Origin: Alysiella sp.
Lineage (GTDB): Bacteria > Pseudomonadota > Gammaproteobacteria > Burkholderiales > Neisseriaceae
NCBI RefSeq assembly: GCF_030525755.1
Contig: NZ_JAUNEC010000005.1
Location: 1-64,000 of the forward strand
Reading direction: 5' to 3'
Length of the DNA stretch: 64,000 bases
Position 1 is the stretch's first letter. Each line of letters opens with the position of its first letter. Below, piece by piece: positions 26,362 through 35,824 of the stretch. The translations under genes and the position numbers were made by a program. The notes under the pieces are model-generated. The model searched no databases. It was not told where the DNA came from and saw nothing but the letters and a program-made list of their open reading frames with translations.

Positions 26362-26398
26362 AGGCTGCCTGAAAGTTTTGTGTGTTTTCAGGCAGCTT
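26362..26398 (-). terminator. DUS hairpin after thiG
   Basis: aggctgcctgaaa (26362-26374) and ttttcaggcagctt (26385-26398) form a stem 13 bases beyond the thiG stop codon, ending the thi unit before luxS. Confidence 0.7.
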
Positions 26399-26410
26399 GA
26401 ATACTGTTGT

Positions 26411-27199
26411 TTAATATTCGGTTGAGTGCCAGAAAGGTTGTCCTACTGTTGGTGTACTGGCTTGTGCGCGTTGTTGTGCTGGCATGGGGCTGGCTTCAAA
26501 AGCGGCGCGACCTGCTTGAATGGCAAGTGCAAAAGCTTGTGCCATGCCAACTGGATTGCCTGAACGCGAAACGGCGGTATTGAGCAATACGCCATCAAAA
26601 CCCCATTCCATAACTTGTGCGGCATGAGACGGTAAGCCTAAACCTGCGTCAATGATTAAGGGGGTATCAGGTAGGCGTTCACGCAAAACTTGCAGCGCGT
26701 AGGTATGTACTGCACCTAAACCTGTACCAATCGGAGCTGCCCAAGGCATCAGGGCTTGACAACCTACATCCAATAAACGGCGACAGGCAATCAAATCTTC
26801 GGTGCAATAGGGCAGTACTTTGAAACCGTCTGCAATCAGAATTTCGGCGGCTCTGACCAGTTGAAACACATCAGGTTGTAAAGTGTCGTCATCGCCAATC
26901 AGTTCCAGTTTAATCCAATTGGTTTCAAAGACTTCACGCGCCATTTGTGCGGTGGTAACCGCTTCTTGTATGCTTTGACACCCTGCGGTATTGGGTAAAA
27001 TGGGTATGCCTGTTTGTTGTAAAAGTTGCCAAAAACTGTGTCCGTGCGTTTCGTTTGCTTGGGTGGCTCGGCGCAGGGCTACGGTTATCATGGCGGGTTG
27101 TGCCATTTGTAGCGATTGGTGCAAAATTTCGGTCGTAGGGTAGGCGGCTGTGCCGAGCATTAAGCGAGAAGGAAAGATGTGTTGATAGAGTTGTAACAT
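26411..27199 (-). CDS. thiG: Thiazole synthase
   Basis: Forms the thiazole phosphate moiety of thiamine from deoxyxylulose phosphate, dehydroglycine and ThiS thiocarboxylate. TIM-barrel protein of 262 residues. The Schiff-base lysine lies in WIKLELIGDD near 96, with TAGCQSIQEAV near 73, VLPYCTEDLIACRRL near 133 and the phosphate site GIGLPSHAAQVMEWG-like DAGLGLPSHAAQVMEWG near 190. It is the last gene of thiO-thiE-thiS-thiG. Confidence 0.95.
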   Translation of the reverse strand: MLQLYQHIFPSRLMLGTAAYPTTEILHQSLQMAQPAMITVALRRATQANETHGHSFWQLLQQTGIPILPNTAGCQSIQEAVTTAQMAREVFETNWIKLELIGDDDTLQPDVFQLVRAAEILIADGFKVLPYCTEDLIACRRLLDVGCQALMPWAAPIGTGLGAVHTYALQVLRERLPDTPLIIDAGLGLPSHAAQVMEWGFDGVLLNTAVSRSGNPVGMAQAFALAIQAGRAAFEASPMPAQQRAQASTPTVGQPFWHSTEY

Positions 27200-27220
27200 G
27201 GTTTCTCCGAGTGTGTGCGA

Positions 27221-27415
27221 TTAACCACCTGCTACTGGGTGCACGATGTCCAAAACATCGTTTTCGTGTAAAACCGTTGTGGCATAAGCACTTTTGGTGA
27301 TGAAAACGGTGTTGATGGCAACTGCAAAAGGGGTTTGTGGTGCGACTTGGTCAAGCAATTCAATCAGTAGGCTGCCTGAAAATTCAAAAGGTGTGCCATT
27401 GAGTATCAGTTTCAT
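27221..27415 (-). CDS. thiS: Sulfur carrier protein ThiS
   Basis: 64-residue ubiquitin-like carrier ending in VAGG, the diglycine tail that is thiocarboxylated. The beta-grasp pattern MKLILNGTPFEF and AVAINTVFI is typical. A DUS inside the gene encodes FSGSLLIELL without changing length. It lies 21 bases ahead of thiG, its partner. Confidence 0.93.
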   Translation of the reverse strand: MKLILNGTPFEFSGSLLIELLDQVAPQTPFAVAINTVFITKSAYATTVLHENDVLDIVHPVAGG

Positions 27416-27473
27416 GGTTTTTCTCTCCTGATTATGTAAACACGATTTGTTTTATTGTTTTTCAGGCAGCTTA

Positions 27474-28088
27474 TTATTGCCACAAAGCCTGAAAAGCTTT
27501 GACCACCAATTCGGGATTATCGGACTCGGTTATGGCGCGTACCACAGCTAAAGAAGCCACACCTGTTGCCAAAACGGCTTGGGCATTATTTAAGTCAATG
27601 CCACCGATGGCAACCACAGGTGTATTGCCTGCTTGTTGTACATAAGCACGCAATTTTTCTAAACCTTGTGGTTCAGTAGGCATCTGCTTGGTGGCGGTTG
27701 GAAAAATCGCGCCACTGGCAACATAACTGGGGGCAAGCGATAAGGCGCGGTCAAGTTCGGAAATGGAATGGGTGCTTAAACCCAAGCGTAAGCCTGCTTG
27801 GGCAATGGCGGTAAAATTAGCAGTATCCATGTCTTCTTGTCCCAAATGTATGCCATAAGCACCTGCATCGATTGCCATTTGCCAATGGTCGTTGATGAAT
27901 AATTGGGTTTTGCTGTGGCGGCAGGCTGCCACACAACGTTCAATTTCTTGATACAAGGCTTTACCTTGTAAGGTTTTGTTTCGCAGCTGTACGGTATGGA
28001 CACCTGCCTTAACCATGCGAATGATCCAGTTAGCATCAGGCAGCACAGCATAAAATTTTAAAGGGCGAATTAAACGTGGAAAAGTCAT
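27474..28088 (-). CDS. thiE: Thiamine-phosphate synthase
   Basis: Joins HMP pyrophosphate with thiazole phosphate to give thiamine phosphate. 204-residue TIM barrel with VQLRNKTLQGKALY (near 33), INDHWQMAIDAGAYGIHLGQED (substrate and pyrophosphate site near 64), GLSTHSISELDRA and VAIGGIDLNNAQAVLATG (phosphate site near 157), all of the family kind. Confidence 0.93.
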   Translation of the reverse strand: MTFPRLIRPLKFYAVLPDANWIIRMVKAGVHTVQLRNKTLQGKALYQEIERCVAACRHSKTQLFINDHWQMAIDAGAYGIHLGQEDMDTANFTAIAQAGLRLGLSTHSISELDRALSLAPSYVASGAIFPTATKQMPTEPQGLEKLRAYVQQAGNTPVVAIGGIDLNNAQAVLATGVASLAVVRAITESDNPELVVKAFQALWQ

Positions 28089-28097
28089 TGTATTCTT

Positions 28098-29204
28098 TCA
28101 GGCAGCCTTAATATAAGGTAAACCGTTCTCATCATCGCATTCGGGAATATTTGAACCCGAAGCCAATAATTTGAGTAAACGCAGTGCAGCGGACGTTACC
28201 GCAGGGGCAATTAAAAAGCCATGTCTAAATAAGCCATTGATTTCAATTAAACCTTGTTTGAGATTGTAACGAATTTCGGGTTTGTGATGCATTAGGGTGG
28301 GGCGCAAACCCACGCCCAATTCTAAAATACTGGCTTCGCCAAAAGCGGGGTGTATGGCATATAAAGCAGAAAGTAACTCCAAACCTGAGCGCACGCTACA
28401 GGGTGTTTGGCTTTCGCTTTCAATTTGGGTTGCGCCGACCACAAAAACATGGTTTTCTTTGGGTGCAATATAGAGTGGGTAACGGGGATGCAGCAGGCGA
28501 ATGGGACGATTGAGCGTGATTTCAGGGGCAAAAACCCGTGCCACTTCGCCACGTACGCCACGCAGATGATTGTTTTCAGGCAGCCTGTTCCAATCGTTTT
28601 TGGCTCCGTAACCACGACAATCCAACACAAAATCAAAATCATTGTATAAATCGCTTGGTGTTCGGGTTTGTTGCCAATGACAGGCGGCATGATGGTGCAT
28701 TAATGCGGTATTTAATGACAATAAGATTTGTCGCCCATCTAATTGTCCTTCATATGGTAAATAGAAACCTGTGCCAAAACGTCCTGCTAGTTGTGGTTCA
28801 TATTGAGCAATATCGTTGCTTTGCCAACGCTGCATGGGATTATGCATGCCTGTTGTGCGTTGCAGATGTTGAGCAAAATGTTGTGATAAGGCTTTATCTT
28901 GTGGGTGCCACACAATTAAGCTGCCATTTTCTTGCATCATGGGTTTTTCAGGCAGGCTGTTGATGAGTTCACGCCACAAAGCCATACTTTGTTGTCCTAA
29001 ACATATGATTTCAGGCGGTGAATCCAATGATTCTGCCAAAGGTGCCAACATGGCTGCTGCCTGAAAAGCAGCGGATTGTTCGCCTTGGGGTGTACCTTTG
29101 TCAAACAACGAAACACGAAAGCCTTCACGAGCCAAAGCCAGTGCGTTTAAACGTCCCAGTAGTCCGCCGCCCAAAACGGCGATATTGAGTGTGCTTGAAT
29201 TCAT
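28098..29204 (-). CDS. thiO: Glycine oxidase ThiO
   Basis: FAD enzyme, 368 residues, that oxidises glycine to the imine used by ThiG. The FAD motif IAVLGGGLLGRLNALALA is at the N-terminus, FQAAAMLAPLAES follows near 47, and the C-terminal GLRPTLMHHKPEIRY plus GLFRHGFLIAPAVT close the flavin site. It is the first gene of the thi unit. No TPP riboswitch is visible in the 43-bp gap upstream. Its last codons (KAA, stop) are written inside a DUS. Confidence 0.9.
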   Translation of the reverse strand: MNSSTLNIAVLGGGLLGRLNALALAREGFRVSLFDKGTPQGEQSAAFQAAAMLAPLAESLDSPPEIICLGQQSMALWRELINSLPEKPMMQENGSLIVWHPQDKALSQHFAQHLQRTTGMHNPMQRWQSNDIAQYEPQLAGRFGTGFYLPYEGQLDGRQILLSLNTALMHHHAACHWQQTRTPSDLYNDFDFVLDCRGYGAKNDWNRLPENNHLRGVRGEVARVFAPEITLNRPIRLLHPRYPLYIAPKENHVFVVGATQIESESQTPCSVRSGLELLSALYAIHPAFGEASILELGVGLRPTLMHHKPEIRYNLKQGLIEINGLFRHGFLIAPAVTSAALRLLKLLASGSNIPECDDENGLPYIKAA

Positions 29205-29247
29205 TTCGCAGGTTTCAAAAAATGGGGATTTTCAGGCTGCCTGAAAA

Positions 29248-29904
29248 TCAGGCATTGGGTAAACGTGCCATCCATAAACCGACACACAGGCACACAATGC
29301 CTGTGCCTACGCCAACGTACCATCGTTCAGGGAATTTTACAATTAAACCGATGGACGACAATGCCATCATGCTCCAAGCCAAGTATTTACCACGTTTGGG
29401 AATGGCACGACGTTCTTCCCAGTCGCGTACCATGGGACCAAAGAATTTGTGCTGGTGTAGCCAACGGTGAAAACGCGGTGAAGCGCGTCCCCAGCATGCA
29501 GCGGTCAGCAGAATAAATGGTGTGGTGGGTAAAACGGGTAATACTGCACCCATGATACCCAATATTAGTGAAATTGCACCAATCAGCCATAATACACCAT
29601 TGATAAAAATGCTGCGTAATTTGCTTTGCGGCATGGCGATGATGACCACAATCGGCACAATCAGCAATAAACTGGATAACAGCCAAAAATAGGTTTGTGA
29701 AGCTGCGATATGGGATAAACTTTGTGGTAAAAATACCGCAACCAAAGCCAATATTGTCAGTATTAATAGACTGATGCAGATAAAGGTACGCAATAATAGG
29801 CTTTTGTGGCGACTAGGGGGTAACATGGCAATCATTACAAAAGGAATGATGAATAAAGCCACGCACATGACACTGAAAAGGTAATTTTGGTAAATAGGAT
29901 TCAT
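29248..29904 (-). CDS. DUF454/YbaN-like inner-membrane protein with extra N-terminal helices
   Basis: 218 residues. The C-terminal half carries the YbaN/DUF454 signature: GAVLPVLPTTPFILLTAACW, then ASPRFHRWLHQHKFFGP and WEERRAIPKRGKYLA. Usual family members are about 120-140 residues. This one has three or four more hydrophobic helices at its N-terminus, so it may be a fusion or extended form. Function is unknown. Its start overlaps the stop of the DUF1415 gene by four bases. Confidence 0.75.
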   Translation of the reverse strand: MNPIYQNYLFSVMCVALFIIPFVMIAMLPPSRHKSLLLRTFICISLLILTILALVAVFLPQSLSHIAASQTYFWLLSSLLLIVPIVVIIAMPQSKLRSIFINGVLWLIGAISLILGIMGAVLPVLPTTPFILLTAACWGRASPRFHRWLHQHKFFGPMVRDWEERRAIPKRGKYLAWSMMALSSIGLIVKFPERWYVGVGTGIVCLCVGLWMARLPNA

Positions 29905-30488
29905 GATGGCTTCTCATGGGAAAAAGGACAGCGTGGTATGTTCAGTTTATCCCAACCTATTTGTCCCATTTCTTGTAACAATTTGATGTTTCGTTCAAAA
30001 ATCACAGATGGATCGGGAAAGGCTTCTGTGGCTTTGGTAATGCTGTTTTCACGGATTAAGTGTAAAGTGGGATAGGGGCTACGGTTGGTATAATTGCTGA
30101 TGTCGTCTGCATCGGTGTTGGCAAACTGGAAGTCAGGGTGAAATGGGACAATTTGAATGATGCCTTCTGCTTGATTATCAGATAAAGTGGCTTCGGCGAT
30201 GTCCAACACATCGTTGAATACCAAAAAATCAGGAAACAAAGTGGGGTGAACCAATAAAGTGGTTTCCAATTCTTGTGGTGACTTCTCCAGTAATAATTGC
30301 AGTTCGCGGTCTAAATCTTCTAAAAAACCATCTAAATGTTTGGCATGGCTTACCGCGATGCGAATTTGTCCTTTAACGTAAGGAGCTTTGGCAAAAGGAC
30401 ATAAATTCAAACCAATAACGGCTTTTTCTAACCATGCATTTGTGTGGAGAATAATGGTTTCATCATCAAATGGTATGTGGGTATTCAT
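29901..30488 (-). CDS. DUF1415 family protein
   Basis: Conserved protein of unknown function, 195 residues from the ATG giving MNTHIPFDDET. The family hallmarks are WLEKAVIGLNLCPFAKAPYV near 16-35 and the histidine-rich VPFHPDFQF and YPTLHLIREN segments. It ends near RCPFSHE. It is soluble and probably cytoplasmic. It is coupled to the downstream DUF454-like gene by a four-base overlap. Confidence 0.8.
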   Translation of the reverse strand: MNTHIPFDDETIILHTNAWLEKAVIGLNLCPFAKAPYVKGQIRIAVSHAKHLDGFLEDLDRELQLLLEKSPQELETTLLVHPTLFPDFLVFNDVLDIAEATLSDNQAEGIIQIVPFHPDFQFANTDADDISNYTNRSPYPTLHLIRENSITKATEAFPDPSVIFERNIKLLQEMGQIGWDKLNIPRCPFSHEKPS

Positions 30489-30554
30489 AAATGGCATTGT
30501 TTTTCAGCTGCCTGAAAATGGTAATGGGTTTAATTATTTACCGAGTTTAACATA

Positions 30555-30600
30555 TTTCAGGCTGCCTGAAAGCCGATATTTCGGTCAGGCTGCCTGAAAA
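30555..30600. repeat. Tandem DUS cluster next to the ETF-QO stop
   Basis: Two uptake sequences in the same orientation (about 30555-30571 and 30587-30600) flank a small ccgatatttcgg hairpin. The second DUS begins at the base after the ETF-QO stop codon. Confidence 0.65.
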
Positions 30601-32265
30601 CTACATCGCGCCATAATTGGGTCCACCGCCACCTTCTGGACAAACCCAATTGATGTTTTGGGTGGGGTCTTTGATGTCGCAGGTTTTGCAATGCACGCAG
30701 TTGGCGGCATTGATTTGCAAACGCGGTACGTTGTTTTCTTGCACAATTTCGTACACACCAGCAGGGCAATAGCGCGTTTCGGGGCTGGCATAATCGCGGT
30801 AATTCACATCGATTGCCAAGCTGGGGTTTTTTAATTGCAAATGAACGGGTTGATTTTCTTCGTGCGACACATTTGCCAAAAACACGCTGCTCAATCGGTC
30901 AAAAGTGAGCTTGCCATCTGGCTTGGGATAGTGAATGGCTTGAAACAAATCGGCTTTTTTCAGGCTGCCTGAATCGCTGCCGTGATGGGAAATTGTCCAA
31001 GGCGTTTTGCCTTTGAAAACATATTGTTCCAAAGCCGTGTATGCCATGGCAGGCAGCAAACCCCATTTAAACGCAGGGCGAATATTGCGCGCTTGGTGCA
31101 ATTCTTGATACAACCAACTGTTTTCAAATAAAGTTTGATACTGTGTGGCGATTTTGCCTTTTTCAGGCAGTGCATCACCCAAATCGTCCAAAATCGGAAA
31201 AATCGCTTCGGCGGCAAGCATGGCAGATTTCATTGCCGCGTGGCTGCCTTTAATGCGCGGCACGTTCAAAAAACCAGCCGCATCGCCAATCAAAACCCCA
31301 CCTTCAAACGCCAATTTAGGTAAACTTTGCAAGCCGCCTTCTACCAAAGCGCGCGCACCATAGGCAATGCGTCTGCCGCCTTCCAGCATGGGGCGAATGG
31401 CGGGGTGCAGTTTCAAGCGTTGCATTTCTTCAAAAGGCGACAAATAGGGATTTTGATAATCCAAACCCACCACCAAACCAATGGCAATTTGATTGTTGTC
31501 CAAATGATAAATGAATGAACCGCCATAGGTTTTGCTGTCCAAAGGATAACCCACGGTGTGCATTGCCAAACCTGCCTGACATTGCTCGGGCGACACTTCC
31601 CAAATTTCCTTAATGCCCAAACCATAAGTTTGCGGTTGGCTGTGTTTGTCCAGCGCAAATTGTTTGATGATTTGTTTGCTCAACGAACCGCGCGCGCCTT
31701 CGGCAAACAGCGTTTGTTGGGCGTGCAATTCCATGCCTGCCTGAAAATTTTCGGTGGGGCTGCCATTTTTGTCCACGCCCATATTGCCTGTTGCCACGCC
31801 TTTTACGCTGCCATTTTCGTGATACAAAATCTCGCTGGCGGCAAAACCTGCGTAAATTTCCACGCCCAACAATTCGGCCTGTTCAGCCAGCCATTTGCAC
31901 AACAAGCCCAAGCTGATGATGTAATTGCCCTCGTTTTGAAAACTGGGTGGCGTAATCGGCATGGTAAACGATTGATTTTCAGTCAAAAACAAAATTTTGT
32001 CTTGCGTAACCGTGCGTGTGAGCGGCGCGCCCAATTCGCGCCAATTCGGAAACAATTCGCCCAAAGCAATCGGGTCAATAATCGCCCCCGAAAGGGTGTG
32101 TGCGCCCACTTCGCTGCCTTTTTCCAAAACGCAAATGCTGATTTCACGTTGATTTTGTTGGGCAATTTGTTTTAATTTGATGGCGGCGGTTAAGCCAGCC
32201 ACGCCTGCGCCAACAATCACCACATCATATTGCATGCTGTCGCGTTCAATTTGGGTGGGATTCAT
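30601..32265 (-). CDS. Electron transfer flavoprotein-ubiquinone oxidoreductase
   Basis: Membrane-associated FAD/4Fe-4S protein, 554 residues, passing electrons from ETF to ubiquinone. The FAD motif VVIVGAGVAGLTAAIKL is near 15. KGSEVGAHTLSGAIIDP follows, with EGGLQSLPKLAFEGGVLIGDAAGFLN-type sequence later in pieces. The C-terminal ferredoxin segment NAANCVHCKTCDIKDP is near 518-533 with VCPEGGGGP. The start may be the inner Met of MQYDVVIVG. The etfAB genes are not in the window. GC content is clearly above its neighbours. Confidence 0.93.
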   Translation of the reverse strand: MNPTQIERDSMQYDVVIVGAGVAGLTAAIKLKQIAQQNQREISICVLEKGSEVGAHTLSGAIIDPIALGELFPNWRELGAPLTRTVTQDKILFLTENQSFTMPITPPSFQNEGNYIISLGLLCKWLAEQAELLGVEIYAGFAASEILYHENGSVKGVATGNMGVDKNGSPTENFQAGMELHAQQTLFAEGARGSLSKQIIKQFALDKHSQPQTYGLGIKEIWEVSPEQCQAGLAMHTVGYPLDSKTYGGSFIYHLDNNQIAIGLVVGLDYQNPYLSPFEEMQRLKLHPAIRPMLEGGRRIAYGARALVEGGLQSLPKLAFEGGVLIGDAAGFLNVPRIKGSHAAMKSAMLAAEAIFPILDDLGDALPEKGKIATQYQTLFENSWLYQELHQARNIRPAFKWGLLPAMAYTALEQYVFKGKTPWTISHHGSDSGSLKKADLFQAIHYPKPDGKLTFDRLSSVFLANVSHEENQPVHLQLKNPSLAIDVNYRDYASPETRYCPAGVYEIVQENNVPRLQINAANCVHCKTCDIKDPTQNINWVCPEGGGGPNYGAM

Positions 32266-32441
32266 GGTGTTCCTTTTGATTTTTATGTATGAATGTGGTT
32301 ATGTGGCTGCCTGAAAAATCAGAAAATGCGATGGTGGCTGCCTAACTAAATATGAAAACTGTATTTTAACATTTTTTGCAGCAGTTTTCAGGCAGCCTTA
32401 AACTGCCGTACAATTTGGTTTTGCTTGATTGAGAACGATTG

Positions 32442-33167
32442 ATGAGTGTGCAAAAAACCATTTTGCTGGTGCGTCCAGCCAATCGCGTGGTAGCAGACTG
32501 TGTGTTATGTCAGCAAAATGCTTGGCAAGCTGTACCATTTTCGCCGATTTGCATTCAAGAGCTACCTGAAAACATGAATATGCTGCCTGAAAAAATGTGG
32601 GCTGCGGCAGCGGTTTTTTGGGTCAGTCCTACTGCGGTAGAGATGGCGGCTGATGTTTTACAAGTACACGATTGGCAAAATGCGCGACACATTGCAGTAG
32701 GACAAGCCAGCGCAGAGATGTTGCGACAAAGTGGGGCATCGGAAATTTGGGTTAGTCAAACAGGAAATGACAGCGAAGCGGCATTGGCATTGCCTGTTTG
32801 GGACAGGCTGCCTGAAAATGCCAATATTTTGATTGTGCGTGGCGAAGGTGGGCGTACATTTTTGGCGCAACAATTAAGGCAACGTGGTTTTCAAGTTCAA
32901 TTTGCTGAAATTTATCGTCGAGAAATACAGAAATTGGATTGGTCGGTGTTTCAGGCAGCCCAAGCACAAGCAGCATGGCTAACTTCGGTGCAACAAGCAT
33001 ATGCCTTATTTGAACAAGTGCCGCAGACAATGGCGCAAAAGCTGCAATCCTTGTTATACTTCACGCATCACACGCGCATTGCCCAAGTTTTGTTTGAGTT
33101 GGGTGCGCTCAACGTTCATGTGGTGCCAGACTTGCAATTTGCACTCAATATATTGAACAGTAATTAA
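32442..33167 (+). CDS. hemD: Uroporphyrinogen-III synthase
   Basis: Closes and inverts ring D of hydroxymethylbilane in heme synthesis. 241 residues, a poorly conserved family. Recognisable are ILLVRPANR at the N-terminus, VGQASAEML near 85, ANILIVRGEGGRTFLAQQLRQRG near 126 and FAEIYRRE near 151. Its place directly before hemX and hemY supports the call. The upstream TTG gives only one more residue, so I use the ATG. Confidence 0.87.
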   Translation: MSVQKTILLVRPANRVVADCVLCQQNAWQAVPFSPICIQELPENMNMLPEKMWAAAAVFWVSPTAVEMAADVLQVHDWQNARHIAVGQASAEMLRQSGASEIWVSQTGNDSEAALALPVWDRLPENANILIVRGEGGRTFLAQQLRQRGFQVQFAEIYRREIQKLDWSVFQAAQAQAAWLTSVQQAYALFEQVPQTMAQKLQSLLYFTHHTRIAQVLFELGALNVHVVPDLQFALNILNSN

Positions 33168-33215
33168 AAATTTACAATTCATCTGTGTTTTAACACATTT
33201 TCAGATACGGAGACC

Positions 33216-34544
33216 ATGATGAGCGATACCCCTAATACACCCACGCAAGATGACAAAAACACCGTCATAAACAGCGAATATCATGCTCAAAATACCTTAT
33301 CCAACCCTGTTCAGGCAGCTACATCGCCTGTTGTGGTGCAACAAAATGGTGGCAAAGGTTTTGCTGTCGGTGCATTGGTATTGTCTGTTTTGGCTTTAGG
33401 TGCAAGTGGTTTGTTGTTTGTTCAAGGTCAAAATACCTTGAAAAACCAAGATTTGCGTTTTATTCGTGAATTGGATAAAGCGGGTTTGGGCAATAGTCAA
33501 AACGCACTTTTATTGGAAAACAGTTTAAATCAACAAGAAAAATTACATCAGCAATTGATGGAACTAAACCATGCACAAAATGCCACCACACAACACATCA
33601 AAGGCATTGATGCGGCTTATGCTGAATTGCTGAAAGGTCGCGTGAATTGGTTGGTTGATGAAACCGAAGTTACATTGAATATTGCTTCGCAGCAACTGAT
33701 TTTATCAGGCAATGTGCCTGTGGCGGTTGGGGTATTGGAAAATGTGGAGCAACGCCTAAGTCGTTTTGAACAAGCGGAATTATTGCCGATTAAACAAGCA
33801 ATTAGTCAAGATTTGGCAGATTTGAAAAACCGTCCATATTTGAATGTAACGGCTTTGACTTTGCGTTTAGACCGTTTGCAAAGTGCGGTATCCAGTTTAC
33901 CGCTGACTTTGGACGATACCCTAAAAGAAAAAAATGCCCCCGAAGCGATACCACAATCAGGTGGTTTTTGGCAACGTACTTGGGATAGTACAGTAGCTTT
34001 AACCAAAAATATGTTTGAAGTACGCCATTTAAGCAGCTCGGATACCATGTTGCTTTCACCCGAACAAGTTTATTTTGTGCGTGAAAACCTGCGTTTACGT
34101 TTGCTTGATGCGCGTTTGGCTTTACTGCAACACAATGGTGAAATCTATCAAAACGATTTGAATGCGGTTGCAACAACGGTAAAACAGTATTTTGACACCG
34201 CATCGCCCAATACACAGGCATGGTTAAAAGAATTGGAAGAGTTAAAATCATTGGAAGTACGCATGGTATCTGATGATGCTTTGAAAAACAGTTTGGCAGC
34301 CGTGCGACAATATCAAAACAACGTCCGCACAGCGTTGCCTGTGAAGCTGCCTGAAACCGCACCAGCAATGACTGCTTCTGCCGTATCAGTTCCTGCTTCT
34401 ACACCCGTTGCACAAAGTGCCAGTCATGCGTTTGCACCAAAAATTGCTTCCAATCCAGAATTGCTTGAAATATCAAAAGTCAAAACAGCCAGCGAAGTGG
34501 TTCAGGCAGCCAGTCAAAGCAGTACGAAAAAAGAAGGGAAGTAA
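33216..34544 (+). CDS. hemX: HemX-like uroporphyrinogen-III C-methyltransferase family protein
   Basis: 442 residues. A cytoplasmic N-terminal tail is followed by one membrane helix (about residues 45-70, GFAVGALVLSVLALGASGLL) and a long periplasmic coiled-coil region with typical HemX segments (ELLKGRVNWLVDETEVTLNIA, DTMLLSPEQVYFVRENLRLRLLDARLALLQ). Despite the family title it has no methyltransferase domain. It lies between hemD and hemY. Confidence 0.87.
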   Translation: MMSDTPNTPTQDDKNTVINSEYHAQNTLSNPVQAATSPVVVQQNGGKGFAVGALVLSVLALGASGLLFVQGQNTLKNQDLRFIRELDKAGLGNSQNALLLENSLNQQEKLHQQLMELNHAQNATTQHIKGIDAAYAELLKGRVNWLVDETEVTLNIASQQLILSGNVPVAVGVLENVEQRLSRFEQAELLPIKQAISQDLADLKNRPYLNVTALTLRLDRLQSAVSSLPLTLDDTLKEKNAPEAIPQSGGFWQRTWDSTVALTKNMFEVRHLSSSDTMLLSPEQVYFVRENLRLRLLDARLALLQHNGEIYQNDLNAVATTVKQYFDTASPNTQAWLKELEELKSLEVRMVSDDALKNSLAAVRQYQNNVRTALPVKLPETAPAMTASAVSVPASTPVAQSASHAFAPKIASNPELLEISKVKTASEVVQAASQSSTKKEGK

Positions 34545-34547
34545 ACC

Positions 34548-35750
34548 ATGAAACAGTTGATTTGGATTGTGGTTTTGTTTGCTATTGCCATTGGTTTGGC
34601 AATCATGGCAACCACATACAGCGGTAATGTGTTCATTATGGTGGAAACCCATTTGATACGCATCAATCTTCATGCCTTTATTCTGGGCTTAATTATCGCG
34701 GTTTTTGTGTTGTATTTATTGATTAAGCTGCTGATTGGGATTTTGACTACGCCTGAAAAATTGAGTTTATTCGGTAGTCGCCGAAAAGGTCGTAAGGCAA
34801 CAGAAACATTGAATGCAGCAGGCTTGGCATTTTTTGAAGGACGTTATCAAGATGCAGAACAATTGACCGCTAAATTATTGAAAAATAAAGAAGTAGGAAA
34901 AAACCGTGTTTTGGCATTGATGTTGGGTGCGCACGCCGCCGACCAAAGCGGCAATGTGGCTTTGCGTGATGAATACCTTGCTGAAATTGCCAAGTTGCCT
35001 GAAAAACAACAGCTTTCACGTTATTTGTTGGTAGCAGAAAGTGCCATTAATGCCCAAGACCACGATAAAGCGGAACACAATCTCAAAGCTGCTGCACAAA
35101 TCAATCCACGCTTAACACGTTTGGTACGGTTACAACTACGTCAAGCTGCTGCACAAAATCAGCCTTTATTGGTGTTGGATAAAATTGACAAATTGAACCG
35201 AGCAGGTGCGATGGGTCAATCAGAAGTCAATGCTTATACCGAACAGGCTTATCGCAGTCTAATTGACATGGTAAGTGATGCAGCCAGCATAAAAGCCTGC
35301 CTGAAACGTATTCCTGAAGCGCATCAATATGGTGCATTAAGTGTCAGCATTGCTCAAAAATACGTTTCACTTGGTTTATATGGGCAGGCGGTAGATTGGG
35401 TGAACAAACATTATCCCACTAATCAAAATGCCGATTTATTACCAAGCTTTGTGCAAAGCGTCCCCTATTTGGATGAATACGCACAACGTAAAGCAATTGA
35501 TACCGCCGATGCGTGGCTCAAACATAATCCCGATGATGCCAAGTTATTGATGCATTTAGGTGAATTGGCATACAGTCAGCAACTGTGGGGTAAAGCCAAA
35601 GCTTATTTAGAAGCCAGCCTTGCCATCTCTCCCAGTAATGTGGCACGCTTGGTATTGGCAAAAGTATTGGAACAGATGAATGAAACCCAACAGGCTGTGG
35701 CACAACGCCGCTTGGTATTAGACAATTTAGCGGAAAATGAAACGGCATAA
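34548..35750 (+). CDS. hemY: HemY-like tetratricopeptide membrane protein
   Basis: 400 residues with two N-terminal membrane helices (about 3-20 and 43-65) and a TPR-rich remainder, matching the proteobacterial HemY family found after hemX. It is not the protoporphyrinogen oxidase of the same name. Its exact role in heme synthesis is not settled. It starts three bases after the hemX stop, so the two are coupled. Confidence 0.88.
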   Translation: MKQLIWIVVLFAIAIGLAIMATTYSGNVFIMVETHLIRINLHAFILGLIIAVFVLYLLIKLLIGILTTPEKLSLFGSRRKGRKATETLNAAGLAFFEGRYQDAEQLTAKLLKNKEVGKNRVLALMLGAHAADQSGNVALRDEYLAEIAKLPEKQQLSRYLLVAESAINAQDHDKAEHNLKAAAQINPRLTRLVRLQLRQAAAQNQPLLVLDKIDKLNRAGAMGQSEVNAYTEQAYRSLIDMVSDAASIKACLKRIPEAHQYGALSVSIAQKYVSLGLYGQAVDWVNKHYPTNQNADLLPSFVQSVPYLDEYAQRKAIDTADAWLKHNPDDAKLLMHLGELAYSQQLWGKAKAYLEASLAISPSNVARLVLAKVLEQMNETQQAVAQRRLVLDNLAENETA

Positions 35751-35763
35751 TTCCCGATGACAA

Positions 35764-35799
35764 AGGCTGCCTGAAAGCCAAAACGGTTTCAGGCAGCTT
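35764..35799 (+). terminator. DUS terminator of hemDXY
   Basis: aggctgcctgaaa (35764-35776) pairs with tttcaggcagctt (35787-35799) across a ten-base loop, 14 bases after the hemY stop, followed by gatttattct. Confidence 0.75.
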
Positions 35800-35824
35800 G
35801 ATTTATTCTGATGAAAGAAACGCA

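Noticed and set aside
29205..29247. Possible TPP riboswitch ahead of the thi genes
   Set aside because: The gap before thiO is only 43 bp and holds a DUS; no thi-box motif was seen here or between the thi genes.
31558..32175. 205-codon plus-strand open frame opposite the ETF-QO gene
   Set aside because: Shadow of a GC-richer gene; low-complexity Phe/Ala/Gln composition and no plausible start context.
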